A stretch of DNA of 64,000 bases from the NCBI RefSeq assembly GCF_000488275.1, contig NZ_KI530763.1, forward strand, positions 310,001 through 374,000. The letters are read 5' to 3'. Below are positions 38,453 to 48,697 of the stretch, piece by piece. Each line of letters starts with the position of its first letter. Position 1 is the first letter of the stretch. Position numbers and translations under genes: made by a program. The notes beneath the pieces were generated by a model. The model was not told the DNA's origin. It saw only the letters and a list, made by a program, of their open reading frames with translations, and did not search any database. The stretch comes from Acinetobacter brisouii CIP 110357 (GTDB lineage Bacteria > Pseudomonadota > Gammaproteobacteria > Pseudomonadales > Moraxellaceae).

Positions 38453-40168
38453 TTAAGCCGTAACAGGGTTTGAGGTTACGCGTTGTTTAATCACCGCATA
38501 ACTAATTCCTGTCACAAAACTACCAATCGCAATCGCCAGCAGGTATTGCAAAGGATGGTTAATGGCATTTGGAATAATCAAGGCAATAATTCCGCCGTGT
38601 GGTGTCACCAATTGACATTTAAACATGGCAACCAGTGCCCCTGTCACTGCCCCCCCTGCAATGGTACATGGAATCACTCGAATCGGGTCTTTGGCTGCAA
38701 AAGGGATCGCCCCTTCCGAAATAAAACACAAGCCCAAGACAACCGCAGCTTTACCTGCATCTTGCTCAGCTTTCGCAAATTTATTTTTTGCCAAAAAGGT
38801 CGCAATCGCCATACCCAAAGGTGGCACCATGCCTGCGGCCATGGTAATTGCCATCGGCTCATAGGTTTGCGAAGTCAACAACCCCACCGTAAATGCATAC
38901 GCGGCTTTATTGATCGGTCCACCCAAATCGATACACATCATGCTGCCCAAGACCACGCCCATAATCATGGCATTGGTTGTTCCCATATTCGCTAGAAATA
39001 TTTTTAATAATTCAAAGAGATGAGCAACAGGTTGCCCCACAACATAAATCATGATCAGACCCACTGCCAGACTGGCAAGTAAAGGAATAATCAGAATGGG
39101 TTTTAAGGCTTCTAGGCTCGATGGCAGTTTGACTTTTTTGGCAAGGAACAGCGCGATATAACCCGCCAAAAAGCCTGCCACAAGCCCACCTAAAAAGCCT
39201 GCCTGTAACTGCGCTGCCAGTAAACCACCAATCAAACCAGGGGTTAAACCTGGGCGATCGGCAATCGAGTAGGCAATATAACCTGCAAGCATCGGAACCA
39301 TCAGGGTAAATGCAGCCACTCCAATTTGTTTCAGCGATGCGGCAAAACTGCCATCAACAGGATTTAGACCAAAAATAAATGAAATTGCAATGATCAGACC
39401 GCCCGCCACGACCATTGGCAACATGTAGGACACACCTGTCAGCAAGTGTTTATAGATCCCAACTTTTTCTTTTTTCTCGGCAGATTCACTCGCGCCTGCC
39501 TGTTGTTTTCCTGACTCTAGAACTTTGGCTTCCTGAATCGCACTGGCAAAGGCTTTATCAGTCTGCTTCAATGCAAAGCCTGTACCACAACGATACACGC
39601 GCTTGCCGACAAAACGGTCAGTATTGACTTCAATATCGGTGGCTAAAATCACGATATCCGCGTCAGCAATCGCCTCAGGCGACAAAATATTTTTCGCCCC
39701 AACCGAACCTTGAGTTTCGACATGAATCTCATAGCCCAGTTTATCAGCGCCATGTTGTAAGGCTTCAGCCGCCATAAAAGTATGGGCAACACCTGTTGGG
39801 CAAGCCGTAATCGCCACAAATTTGCGTGCTTCTGTCGAAGTTTGTGTAGGTTGTTGTGACCATTGTGCTGGTGTTTTGGCTGAATCTAGCGCTTGTTGTA
39901 AGGCTTGCGCCGTATTCTGTTGTGCTTGTTCTAAAGACAGCAAAGCGACTTTCTGTGCTGCAATACTGTGTAATGCAGGGAGTTTATCACCCAGTACAAC
40001 CAATAAATCTGTGGAAATGCTGAGTGCTGACTCAAAATTTTCTACAACTTGGACTTGATACCCTGTTTGACCTGCAACCTGTGCGAGTTTTTTTGCCAAA
40101 ATCAACGCATTGATCGAATGTTCAGGGCTATGCGGAACAAATAAAATCTGGTGAATTTCTGACATCAT
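38453..40168 (-). CDS. fruA: PTS fructose transporter subunit IIB'BC
   Basis: 571 residues. N-terminal degenerate IIB' domain (to about 105), then IIB with phospho-Cys123 in ITACPTGVAHTFMAAEA. The IIC membrane domain follows from about 235 to the end (GVSYMLPMVVAGGLIIAISF; MCIDLGGPINKAAYAF; ISEGAIPFAAKDP). It brings in fructose as fructose-1-phosphate. The start is one base after the fruK stop, so the operon is fruB-fruK-fruA. Confidence 0.95.
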   Translation of the reverse strand: MMSEIHQILFVPHSPEHSINALILAKKLAQVAGQTGYQVQVVENFESALSISTDLLVVLGDKLPALHSIAAQKVALLSLEQAQQNTAQALQQALDSAKTPAQWSQQPTQTSTEARKFVAITACPTGVAHTFMAAEALQHGADKLGYEIHVETQGSVGAKNILSPEAIADADIVILATDIEVNTDRFVGKRVYRCGTGFALKQTDKAFASAIQEAKVLESGKQQAGASESAEKKEKVGIYKHLLTGVSYMLPMVVAGGLIIAISFIFGLNPVDGSFAASLKQIGVAAFTLMVPMLAGYIAYSIADRPGLTPGLIGGLLAAQLQAGFLGGLVAGFLAGYIALFLAKKVKLPSSLEALKPILIIPLLASLAVGLIMIYVVGQPVAHLFELLKIFLANMGTTNAMIMGVVLGSMMCIDLGGPINKAAYAFTVGLLTSQTYEPMAITMAAGMVPPLGMAIATFLAKNKFAKAEQDAGKAAVVLGLCFISEGAIPFAAKDPIRVIPCTIAGGAVTGALVAMFKCQLVTPHGGIIALIIPNAINHPLQYLLAIAIGSFVTGISYAVIKQRVTSNPVTA

Positions 40169-40169
40169 A

Positions 40170-41105
40170 TTAACTCAATGAATTGATGACGATTTGTTGC
40201 TTCAAATCTTCAATAACAGATAAATCTGGTACATGAAAACCAATCTGGGTCACGGCATGGCTGGCAATCGCAGTTGCTGTTTTTAGCGTTTCTTCAGGGC
40301 TATTGTTACTCAACAAGCCATGAATCATACCCGCAACCAGTGAATCACCTGCACCTACAGTGCTTTTGACTTGAACGCGTGGCGCTTGGGCATGCAATGG
40401 GTGTGTTGGGTGCAACCAGTTCACACCTTGCTCTCCCATTGACACAATAATATGCTGAATCTGCATATGACCCAGTGATTGAAACAATTGCTGCTGTTCA
40501 GCAAAACTGTTTGCCGGCAAATGATAAGTTTCTGTTAACTCATCACTGTTGGGCTTGATCAGCCACGGGTTGGCTGCAATTGCAGCGCGCAATGCAGAAC
40601 CACTGGTATCTACTGCGACTTTTTTACCCTCTCGATTGAGAAACTCAATTAAGGCTCGTAGTTCGCTTGCATCAAAACCTTGTGGCAAACTGCCAGCAAT
40701 CACAACCATATCAATATCGGCAATCATGGCTTGGATTTTTTCGCGCAACTGCTGCTTAGCGTTGGCATCAATATAAAGACCCTGACCATTAATATCGGTC
40801 ATGCGACCCGAAGCTTCCGCAATTTTAATATTTTGGCGAGTTTCACCCTGAATATAAACAAACTGGTTTTCAAAGTATTCTTTGGCAAAATGCGCATCAA
40901 AAATCTGACGATTCGCCTCACCTAAAAAACCTGTCACCACCACATCATGTCCCAAATCTTTGAGTACTTGTGCGACATTTAAGCCTTTACCCGCAGCATG
41001 GGTTTGCACAGCATGATGGCGGTTGACTTCACCTACATGCAGCACGTCAAGTTGCAACGTAACATCAATTGCGGGGTTGAGCGTCACTGTTAAAATTTTT
41101 GCCAT
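40170..41105 (-). CDS. fruK: 1-phosphofructokinase
   Basis: 311 residues, PfkB family. TLNPAIDVTLQLD at the start, AAGKGLNVAQVLKDLG, and the C-terminal signature STVGAGDSLVAGMIHG with the catalytic Asp. It converts fructose-1-phosphate to fructose-1,6-bisphosphate with ATP. Five bases separate it from fruB. Confidence 0.95.
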   Translation of the reverse strand: MAKILTVTLNPAIDVTLQLDVLHVGEVNRHHAVQTHAAGKGLNVAQVLKDLGHDVVVTGFLGEANRQIFDAHFAKEYFENQFVYIQGETRQNIKIAEASGRMTDINGQGLYIDANAKQQLREKIQAMIADIDMVVIAGSLPQGFDASELRALIEFLNREGKKVAVDTSGSALRAAIAANPWLIKPNSDELTETYHLPANSFAEQQQLFQSLGHMQIQHIIVSMGEQGVNWLHPTHPLHAQAPRVQVKSTVGAGDSLVAGMIHGLLSNNSPEETLKTATAIASHAVTQIGFHVPDLSVIEDLKQQIVINSLS

Positions 41106-41110
41106 AGAAC

Positions 41111-43966
41111 TTACTCAACTAAATCACGGACTGCGGTCGCACTGTCACACAACAATGCACGTTGTGCCAATTGCTGACAATCGGCAAAATTTAACTGGCG
41201 TATTTGTGCTTTGACTAATGGAATACGCGTGCTTGACATGCTCAGCTCGTCCACTCCAAGTCCCATTAAAACAGGAACAGCTTTCGGATCACCTGCCAAT
41301 TCACCACAAATGCCGACCCATTTGCCATGCTGATGCGCTGCGCGTACGGTCTGATCAATCAACAATAAAATACTTGGGTGCAAACCATCTGCCTCGGCAG
41401 ACAACACAGGATGACCACGGTCAATCGCCATGGTGTACTGGGTCAGGTCATTGGTTCCAATACTGAAAAAATCAACTTCCTGCGCCAAAATTGGTGAAAG
41501 CAATGCTGCGGCAGGAACTTCGACCATGATGCCCACTTCTAAATGTTCACACGGATGCTGTGCACGCACTTCATCCAAAATGGCTTTGGCTTCGCGCCAT
41601 TCTTCTACACGCCCAATCATCGGGAACATAATCCGTAATGGGCGGTTATCCGCAGCTTTAAGCAATGCCACCAGTTGCTGACGTAGCAATTCGGGTTGAC
41701 GTAAGGTCAAACGAATACCACGTAAACCCAAGAACGGGTTTTCTTCAGGTTCCATCGGCAAATACGGCAATGGCTTGTCGCCACCAACATCGAGCGTACG
41801 CACCACCAGTGGGCGACCTGCTAGGGCATCAAACACCACACGGTAATCCGCCTCTTGAACGGCTTCATTTGGTGCGCTGTTATGCGACATAAACACCAGT
41901 TCAGTTCGCAATAAACCAATCGCTTCCGCGCCTTGTTCTACAGCTTTTGCTGTGGCGTGGACCTTACCAATATTCGCTGCAATCTCGACTGCGTGCTGAT
42001 CTAGAGTAATCGCAGGTTCCAGACAATGTTGCTCCGCTTGCTCACGAAGTTGACGCTGACGCTCCCGCTCGGCCATTGCCTGTTCAATGCGCTGCGCTTC
42101 GGGTTTCACCACAAACTCACCCGTATCGCCATTGATCAACACCACACTATGATTGGGAATATTCAGCACTGCCGCCCCTGCACCGACCACCGCAGGAATG
42201 CCCAAGGCACGTGCCACAATCGCGCTATGTGCGCTGGCACCACCCACAGCCGTCAAAATACCTGCAACACGGTCTTTATTTAAGCGTGCCACATCACTTG
42301 GTCCAACGTCGTGCATCACTAGAATATAGGGTTCTTGTGGTTCGACAATTTCTGGTGCGCCACATAACACTGCCAATACACGCTCACCAATATCGCGTAA
42401 GTCAGCCGCGCGTTCTGCCAACAAACGATCATTTAAAGATTCTTGGGCTTTGGCAGCTGCTTCAATGTGTTCATGCCACGCGGCTGCGGCAGATAAGTTC
42501 TGCTTCAACCCACGTTGTACACTCTGGATCAGATCAGGGTCATCCAGCATTTCCAGATGCGCCATAAAAATCTGTTTAATCGCATCAATTGAACTTTGGG
42601 CAATAAACTGGCGAATACTGTTTTTGACCTGATGAATGGCGATATCGAACTTTTCGCTTTCGACTTTAACGCTCGAACCAAAACGTTCATATTGGAACTG
42701 GCGCGGCTTGACCACATGTGCAGGGCCAAATGCCAGACCTGATGAGGCAGCAATACCCTGACTTTGATCTGGGACAGTCAGCGTTTCCGATAGCATTGGA
42801 TGTGTAGGTTCAGGTGCAACAACGGTGTCCGCCTCGTCTTGAATAGGTTCAACCTCTTCACCCAAACCTTGTTTCACTGCGGCAATCACTGCACTTAAAC
42901 CAGCGACGGCATCGGTTTCAGGTTCTGCAATAAAGGTCAGGGTTTGACCACGTTTACACCCCAGCGACAACAGCTTGGTTAAGCTTTTGGCAGATACGAA
43001 TTGCCCACCATCGACAGACACCTGTATCTCACCTTGAAATGCTTTACAGGTATTGACTAACTGTGTGGCAGGTCGAGCATGCAAACCGTGCGCATTGGCC
43101 AGAATCACGCGCTGTGATGCCCAGTCAGGAATCACATCTGCACCAATCAACTGGGCCAGATGTTGCGCATCTTGCTGTTGGCTCAGCGCTTGTAACTGCT
43201 CAGGATCAAAGAAAATATCCATAAGTCGGTTAAACTGTGACATGTCCAGCTGCGGATTGCTGGCAATACATAATAATGTACCCAGTTTTTGATCTTGATA
43301 CTGGATCGGCTGCTCAGCTTTAATGATACTCACCGCAGGGCTGAGTACATGCTGATTGGCGCTGATAGACCAGATATCTTCACCCAGATGAATCATGTTT
43401 TTGAGTTGTAACTGGCTGAGAAAACCAGATTCTACCATTTTTTGTTGTTTCAACAATTGGCTGGCTTGCCAGAGAAAATCATCAATATCAGTAACCACGG
43501 CTTGTGTTGTAATCAGATTTTCATGCAAATTCAAAGAAGGTGGCTGTGCTTGTAATAATTCAATAATTTGCTGGGCAGATTGCGCATTTTGCACACGCTC
43601 AGAAACATCATCGAGCAATGCCCGAGTCAGAATTTGTAAAACTTGTAAATGTTCATCTGACTTTGCAGCAATAACCACTGCTAAATAAATCTTGTTTTCA
43701 CCATCCCAGACCACACCCTCAGGGAAGTGAGCCAAACGCACACCAGTTTCTAAAATGTACTGGCGTGACTGTGGTGTCCCATGAGGAATCGCAATCCCCT
43801 GTCCTAAATAAGTTGCGCTTTGCTGTTCACGCCCAATCAGACCCTGAATATATTCAGGTTGAACCAGTTGATCTTCAACCAAAATATCCACTAGACATTG
43901 CAACGCCTGAGCCTTATCGACAGCATGCTGATTCATCCGAACATGTTGTGTATCTAGCGCTAACAT
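41111..43966 (-). CDS. fruB: PTS multiphosphoryl transfer protein (IIA-HPr-EI fusion)
   Basis: 951 residues from the ATG at 43966 behind AAGGAATTC; the frame is open 29 codons further but without a ribosome site. Three domains are fused: IIA-Fru with His62 (AIPHGTP), a middle region, HPr with His296 (NAHGLHARPA), and enzyme I with His580 (GGASAHSAIVARAL) and a PEP-binding barrel (GLLRTELVFM; EVPAAALLSP; SIGTNDLTQYTMA). It passes phosphate from PEP to FruA, so fructose uptake needs no separate general PTS proteins. Confidence 0.95.
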   Translation of the reverse strand: MLALDTQHVRMNQHAVDKAQALQCLVDILVEDQLVQPEYIQGLIGREQQSATYLGQGIAIPHGTPQSRQYILETGVRLAHFPEGVVWDGENKIYLAVVIAAKSDEHLQVLQILTRALLDDVSERVQNAQSAQQIIELLQAQPPSLNLHENLITTQAVVTDIDDFLWQASQLLKQQKMVESGFLSQLQLKNMIHLGEDIWSISANQHVLSPAVSIIKAEQPIQYQDQKLGTLLCIASNPQLDMSQFNRLMDIFFDPEQLQALSQQQDAQHLAQLIGADVIPDWASQRVILANAHGLHARPATQLVNTCKAFQGEIQVSVDGGQFVSAKSLTKLLSLGCKRGQTLTFIAEPETDAVAGLSAVIAAVKQGLGEEVEPIQDEADTVVAPEPTHPMLSETLTVPDQSQGIAASSGLAFGPAHVVKPRQFQYERFGSSVKVESEKFDIAIHQVKNSIRQFIAQSSIDAIKQIFMAHLEMLDDPDLIQSVQRGLKQNLSAAAAWHEHIEAAAKAQESLNDRLLAERAADLRDIGERVLAVLCGAPEIVEPQEPYILVMHDVGPSDVARLNKDRVAGILTAVGGASAHSAIVARALGIPAVVGAGAAVLNIPNHSVVLINGDTGEFVVKPEAQRIEQAMAERERQRQLREQAEQHCLEPAITLDQHAVEIAANIGKVHATAKAVEQGAEAIGLLRTELVFMSHNSAPNEAVQEADYRVVFDALAGRPLVVRTLDVGGDKPLPYLPMEPEENPFLGLRGIRLTLRQPELLRQQLVALLKAADNRPLRIMFPMIGRVEEWREAKAILDEVRAQHPCEHLEVGIMVEVPAAALLSPILAQEVDFFSIGTNDLTQYTMAIDRGHPVLSAEADGLHPSILLLIDQTVRAAHQHGKWVGICGELAGDPKAVPVLMGLGVDELSMSSTRIPLVKAQIRQLNFADCQQLAQRALLCDSATAVRDLVE

Positions 43967-44286
43967 AAGAATTCCTTGAAAAACATCATAAGTCGAGTTG
44001 AGGCGGTGCCTTTCTAGAAAAAAAAGAAAGGCGGATTCTACTCGGGTTTGCACTGAAAATCAGTTTTTTGATCATCATAACTTGGGTTTTTTGTGGCGCA
44101 AAATCATAGCTTTTAAATATTAATTGAGAATTAAGCTATTACGTCTAAAGATTAGACAAATCGGAAACTTACAAATAGCAGAGTCATTGCACATTTATTC
44201 AGCAAACCCACAAATATCATCGGCTTCGTACAGCAGTATCATGCCTAAAAAGCTCTTATAATACCTGTTGTATATTTGCATCAGAG
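43967..44286. other. Divergent promoter region between fruB and ybaK
   Basis: About 320 bases. An 8-bp inverted repeat GCCTTTCT/AGAAAGGC (44008-44032) lies in the fruB 5' leader. No Cra/FruR-type palindrome is evident. The rest is AT-rich without other features. Confidence 0.5.
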
Positions 44287-44760
44287 ATGGATATGACCCC
44301 TGCCTGTAAGTTGCTTCAATCGAAAAAAATTTCATTTAGCCTGCATGAATATGAACATGATGCCAATGCCAAAAGTTTCGGACTAGAAGCCGCAGAAAAA
44401 CTCAATCTGGCTGTACATGAAGTCTTTAAAACCTTATTGGTTACAGATGATAAAAATCATTATGTTGCGGTGCTTCCTGTTAACCATCAGTTAAACCTGA
44501 AAAAAGTCGCGACTGCTTTGGGCTGTAAAAAGCTACACATGGCAGACCCGAAAGATGCCGAACGCCTGACAGGTTATCTGGTCGGTGGCATTAGCCCACT
44601 AGGGCAAAAAAAACGCCTGAAAACCGTGATTGATGCAAGCGCAGAAACTTTGGCAAAAATCTATGTCAGTGGTGGCAAACGCGGACTGGATGTCGGTTTA
44701 TCGCCGCAAGATTTGGCACAACTACTCGGTGCTCACTTTGCCGATATCATTGATGTATAA
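44287..44760 (+). CDS. ybaK: Cys-tRNA(Pro)/Cys-tRNA(Cys) deacylase
   Basis: 157 residues of the YbaK/EbsC family. It removes cysteine mischarged on tRNA-Pro. Marks: [35 protein letters not shown] (with the key Lys), the [15 protein letters not shown] substrate loop and [15 protein letters not shown] near the end. Two in-frame ATGs (44287 and 44293) are close. Ends at a shared terminator with pitA. Confidence 0.92.
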   Translation: MDMTPACKLLQSKKISFSLHEYEHDANAKSFGLEAAEKLNLAVHEVFKTLLVTDDKNHYVAVLPVNHQLNLKKVATALGCKKLHMADPKDAERLTGYLVGGISPLGQKKRLKTVIDASAETLAKIYVSGGKRGLDVGLSPQDLAQLLGAHFADIIDV

Positions 44761-44777
44761 AACCTGATGCTTCAAAT

Positions 44778-44808
44778 AAAAAAAGACCTCACATGGAGGT
44801 CTTTTTTT
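44778..44808. terminator. Bidirectional terminator between ybaK and pitA
   Basis: AAAAGACCTC-ACATG-GAGGTCTTTT with further A and T runs, between converging genes. Confidence 0.88.
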
Positions 44809-44823
44809 ATGCAAATCGGCAGA

Positions 44824-46473
44824 TTAAACGAACTGCAAGAACAGCCAGTAAAGCGATGCTGAAAGTACCATCGCACATGGCAAGGTCAATACCCATGCCA
44901 TCAAAATGCTTTTCACGGTTGCCCACTGCAACCCTGATTTATTCGCAGTCATGGTACCCGCTACCGCACTATTTAATACATGTGTAGTACTGACAGGTAA
45001 ACCAAATTTATCTGCGGCAATAATCGTTCCCATTGCAACAAGTTCTGCTGACATACCTTGACCATAAGTCAGATGGGTCTTCCCGATACGCTCACCGACA
45101 GTCACGACAATACGCTTCCAGCCGACCATGGTTCCTAAACCCAAAGCCAATGCAACCGCGACTTTAACCCAAGTTGGAATATACTGAGTCGCTTTGTCGA
45201 GGTTTTGGCGATAATCGTCTACAGTCGCTTTTTGTGCAGGTGACAACTGTGTTAAATGATTGCCTTTATCCAACTCTTTTAAACTTGCATTGCTCAAGTA
45301 CATGTCATTACGCAAATTGACGGTAGCTTTTTCAGGTACTTTTGCCATGCTGCCATAACTGGCAACAGCATCACCCAAATGATTGGACAAACTTGCGACT
45401 GCTGGCATCACTTGCTGATTGTATTTGTGGGTTTGAATAAACTTCGTTAACACATCGCGTGCTTGTAATTCAGGCATCACTGGCTGATGATCAACCGCCA
45501 AGATATGCGCAGTTTTCTCAGACAAGGCTGCAAAAGACTGTACTTGCGCAGGATCCATAGTTTTATTTAAAGAATAAGCCAATGGCACAATCCCGATCAA
45601 AATCAGCATGATCAACCCCATACCTTTTTGACCGTCATTTGAACCGTGGGCAAAACTCACCCCTGTACAGGTACAAATCAACAAAGTACGTACCAAAAAT
45701 GAAGGTGGCTTATTGCCTTCTGGGGCAGCAAACAATTCTTTTTGACGCTTTTTCATCACCAGTTTTAACAACAGGAATGCAGCAGCAGCCAAACCAAAAC
45801 CAATCAAGGGTGAAAAGAACAAGGCTTTGGCAACTTTTAGAACCTGCCCCATATCCACACCGCTAACCCCATCGGTTGCCGAGTGTAGCAACTGGTTCAT
45901 GATGCCCACCCCAATAATTGAACCAATCATGGTGTGTGAACTGGATGCGGGAATACCAAAAAACCATGTTCCCAAATTCCAGAGAATCGCCGCAAGTAAC
46001 AAGGCAAACACCATTGCAAACCCTGCACCACTGTCAACATGTAAAATCAGCTCGACAGGTAATAACGCAATAATGCCGTAAGCTACCGCACCGCTGGCAG
46101 TCAGAACACCCAAAAAGTTAAAAAAGCCCGACCACATCACTGCAACAGGGGCAGGCATGGCATTGGTATAAATCACCGTGGCGACAGCATTGGCTGTGTC
46201 ATGAAAACCGTTCACGAACTCAAACCCCAAAGCGATCACCAATGCCATTCCCAGCATGATGAAAGAAAACGCACTCAGCGGTGGCACTTGTGACAAATCA
46301 AAAGTCAGTTGCACGCCAATATAAGTTAAAGATGCCAATACCACTAAGGCAAAGACATATTTAAACCACTGTGGCGCTGGAAGATGAATATTTTTAGAAG
46401 AAGAATTTGTTGTGTTTTGGGCAATTGCTGGCGCTGGATGCGCTTCAGTAACAATCGATGCCTGATGATTCAT
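44824..46473 (-). CDS. pitA: Inorganic phosphate transporter, PiT family
   Basis: 549 residues, about ten transmembrane helices in two inverted repeats: GFEFVNGFHDTANAVATVIYTNAM in the first and ADKFGLPVSTTHVLNSAVAGTM in the second, with SFAHGSNDGQKGMG in the middle, the PiT signature. A soluble loop of about 130 residues separates the halves. It imports metal-phosphate with protons. A Pho-box-like repeat lies just upstream, which is unusual for PiT in enterics but reported for other groups. Confidence 0.92.
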   Translation of the reverse strand: MNHQASIVTEAHPAPAIAQNTTNSSSKNIHLPAPQWFKYVFALVVLASLTYIGVQLTFDLSQVPPLSAFSFIMLGMALVIALGFEFVNGFHDTANAVATVIYTNAMPAPVAVMWSGFFNFLGVLTASGAVAYGIIALLPVELILHVDSGAGFAMVFALLLAAILWNLGTWFFGIPASSSHTMIGSIIGVGIMNQLLHSATDGVSGVDMGQVLKVAKALFFSPLIGFGLAAAAFLLLKLVMKKRQKELFAAPEGNKPPSFLVRTLLICTCTGVSFAHGSNDGQKGMGLIMLILIGIVPLAYSLNKTMDPAQVQSFAALSEKTAHILAVDHQPVMPELQARDVLTKFIQTHKYNQQVMPAVASLSNHLGDAVASYGSMAKVPEKATVNLRNDMYLSNASLKELDKGNHLTQLSPAQKATVDDYRQNLDKATQYIPTWVKVAVALALGLGTMVGWKRIVVTVGERIGKTHLTYGQGMSAELVAMGTIIAADKFGLPVSTTHVLNSAVAGTMTANKSGLQWATVKSILMAWVLTLPCAMVLSASLYWLFLQFV

Positions 46474-46520
46474 GCGATTTGCGACATATCATAAAATTGT
46501 GCAAATTTTGCGACTAATTT

Positions 46521-46538
46521 ATGACAATTATATGACAT
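46521..46538 (-). promoter_or_regulatory. Pho box upstream of pitA
   Basis: On the minus strand ATGTCATATAATTGTCAT: two TGTCAT repeats 11 bases apart, 16 of 18 positions matching the PhoB consensus. It lies 48 bases before the pitA ATG. Confidence 0.65.
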
Positions 46539-47163
46539 TTTAAATTTAGGTTCGTTCATCTACGCTTGGCAGTTTTACAGCGTCAAAAACGACTGACCTC
46601 AAATATAAATCAGCCGAGTCCTATCAGAATTTTTAAAAAACTGGATACCAGAAATCGCCATCTATAACTATTTGAGTAAAAAAATATTTTAAGATGCTGT
46701 TTATGCAATATTTTTATCAAATATAACCTTGAGTCATCGTTTTTATCGGGTTCAGGTTAAACACAAGACTACCTGAAGCTTCTTAATTATTGAGACTTTA
46801 AAAACCCTTAACCTTGTTACATAGCACGCTAAAAACAATGAAACATCGTGTCAATCTGCAACCTATCTCTCTATTTTTTAACCCAGTTGATGGAAAAACT
46901 AACTTGTTACAATCATCTTGATTGTTTTAGTCAGCCTCTCATTTTTAAATGCTTTAATTGGGTCGATGATGAAGATTTTAATACGCCTTTCTCAGTGCTA
47001 AATGATCGATCTCCACCACATTTCCCTATAAACAAACAAAATAAACCAAAAAAAATTTGCTCAAGCATCATGTCAAGAGTCTTTAGATTTCCATTTCGCC
47101 TAAAAAGTAAATAAAATTAAATAAACACCATCTTACCTAAAAAAAACTCAATCAGGTTTCATT
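46539..47163. other. AT-rich intergenic region between pitA and argP
   Basis: About 620 bases. An 88-codon open frame (46848-47114, +) has protein-like acidic and basic patches but no ribosome site or recognisable family, and is not called. Nothing else stands out. Confidence 0.5.
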
Positions 47164-48060
47164 ATGCTCGATAGCAAACAATGCCAAGCGTTTCTCGCTG
47201 TCGCGGAAACTGGCAGCTTTGAACATGCCAGTTTACAGTTACATTTAACCGCTTCGGCAGTATCACTTCGTGTACAGGCACTCGAGCGGCAGCTTGGGCA
47301 AATGCTATTGATTCGCGGGCGACCTTGCCAGACCACACCCGCAGGTGAGCAATTGCTGCAATATTTGCAGCGGCAGCGCTTTATGGAACAGAATTTTCTA
47401 CAAAATCTACAGGGCAAACAGGCAAATTCCGAGTTTATTAAAGTAGTGATCGCCAGTAATGCCGACTCACTCGCCACATGGTTACTCCCTAGCCTGCAAC
47501 ATACGGTTATTCAACAACAAATCGCTCTAGAAATTCGCATAGATGACCAGTCTTTGACCCATGCTCTGCTCGAAGCGGGACAGGCTCATGCCTGTATTTC
47601 AGTAGAAGCGCAACCTTTACGGGGATGTGCTGCCAAAGCCTTGGGCTATATGCGTTACAAAATGGTAGCAACACCCACTTTTATTGCCCGCTGGTTTAAG
47701 CACGGCGTCTCTCGCCAAAGTCTGATGCAGGCACCTGCGGTTATTTTCAATCAAAAAGATCACATGCATCAAAATGTATTGCTGAAACTGCATGGTTTGA
47801 CTGCAAACAGTTACCCCTATCACTTCATTCCATCGTCCGAAGCCTTTGTACACGCCATTCATCGTAGTTTAGGTTATGGTCTTGTACCTGATTTACAGCT
47901 CGGCGCAGCGTTGGAGCTCGGCGAATTAGTTGAAATTTTACCTGAAGCACAAACCGATATTTTGCTGTACTGGCATCATTGGCAACAACAATCTACACCA
48001 TTACAACAGCTCACCCAGCAGATTTGCCAGAACAGCCAGCGGTTTTTACATCCCGTTTAA
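47164..48060 (+). CDS. argP: LysR-family regulator ArgP
   Basis: 298 residues. N-terminal helix-turn-helix LDSKQCQAFLAVAETGSFEHAS and LHLTASAVSLRVQALERQLGQ, matching ArgP/IciA; a LysR effector domain follows. ArgP senses lysine/arginine and in many species drives an adjacent amino-acid exporter (argO/lysE). No exporter is next to it here. AGG precedes the ATG. Confidence 0.85.
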   Translation: MLDSKQCQAFLAVAETGSFEHASLQLHLTASAVSLRVQALERQLGQMLLIRGRPCQTTPAGEQLLQYLQRQRFMEQNFLQNLQGKQANSEFIKVVIASNADSLATWLLPSLQHTVIQQQIALEIRIDDQSLTHALLEAGQAHACISVEAQPLRGCAAKALGYMRYKMVATPTFIARWFKHGVSRQSLMQAPAVIFNQKDHMHQNVLLKLHGLTANSYPYHFIPSSEAFVHAIHRSLGYGLVPDLQLGAALELGELVEILPEAQTDILLYWHHWQQQSTPLQQLTQQICQNSQRFLHPV

Positions 48061-48178
48061 AGATCAGTCAAGATGAGCTGTATGGCGCCTTGTACACTAT
48101 GCAACAAAACATCTCAATACCTTCATTTTTACCGCGTTATCCTATTGTATTGTAGGCGCGGGTCATAAGGAGAGGTCT

Positions 48179-48352
48179 ATGAACAAAGTAAAAGTGATCT
48201 TGGGAAGCGTAGCGATTCTTTCAATATTAAGCTTGTCGGGTTGTTGCCTATATGATCCTTTCTGGTGGGGGGATGGCCCTCATCATGAAGGTGGGCACTA
48301 CGAACGAGGCGGTTATGGCGAAGGTCATGGCGGCCGTCATGGCGGTTGGTAA
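48179..48352 (+). CDS. Tiny Gly/His-rich lipoprotein
   Basis: 57 residues. A very strong ribosome site (AAGGAGAGG) precedes the ATG. Signal peptide with lipobox LSGC (Cys22), then LYDPFWWGDGPHHEGGHYER and a Gly/His repeat ending GHGGRHGGW. It resembles small envelope lipoproteins with metal-binding-like His, but function is unknown. Confidence 0.65.
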   Translation: MNKVKVILGSVAILSILSLSGCCLYDPFWWGDGPHHEGGHYERGGYGEGHGGRHGGW

Positions 48353-48645
48353 ACCCTTCTCACCTGCAGTCGCTACTAGGTATGCATCACAGCTTACCCA
48401 ATAGCGACTCATTTTCGACAGCAGTAGAGCCTCGATCTGGTTTTTAGTATTTTTGGATAAAATTTTTAGTATTTTTAAAATGAATTATTGTGAACAATCC
48501 TGAAATAAAAAATAATCCACCAAATTATAAATATAAGATATTGAAATATATAAATTTAATTAAATTATAAAATTTAATTTCCCATCCATAAACCCATATT
48601 TTTTTTAAGCCTTTAGTGCCAATTTTCACAATAGCTTTGCACATT
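48353..48645. other. AT-rich intergenic stretch
   Basis: About 290 bases after the tiny lipoprotein; AT-rich, no gene or fold recognised. It leads into the first GabR-type repeat. Confidence 0.5.
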
Positions 48646-48675
48646 GGCTCTTTCTCTATATCTAAAAATGGCTCT
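48646..48675 (+). promoter_or_regulatory. Direct-repeat operator 1 (GabR-type), permease A
   Basis: GGCTCT at 48646 and 48670, exactly 24 bases apart, in ATTGGCTCT...AATGGCTCTCG. 28 bases after the second copy begins the block CAAATTAAAG (48698), the likely -10 region. Spacing is identical at the other two sites. Confidence 0.7.
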
Positions 48676-48697
48676 CGTTTCTTTGCTCTCCAAACGA

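Noticed and set aside
38483..38995. Long frame opposite fruA (170 codons)
   Set aside because: His/Asn/Arg-rich shadow of the fruA membrane domain, no homology or ribosome site.
44008..44032. Inverted repeat in the fruB leader as a Cra/FruR operator
   Set aside because: It does not resemble the known GCTGAAACGTTTC-type site; kept only as a hairpin note.
46848..47114. 88-codon open frame on the + strand
   Set aside because: No ribosome site, no recognisable family, odd composition and AT-rich surroundings; most likely chance.
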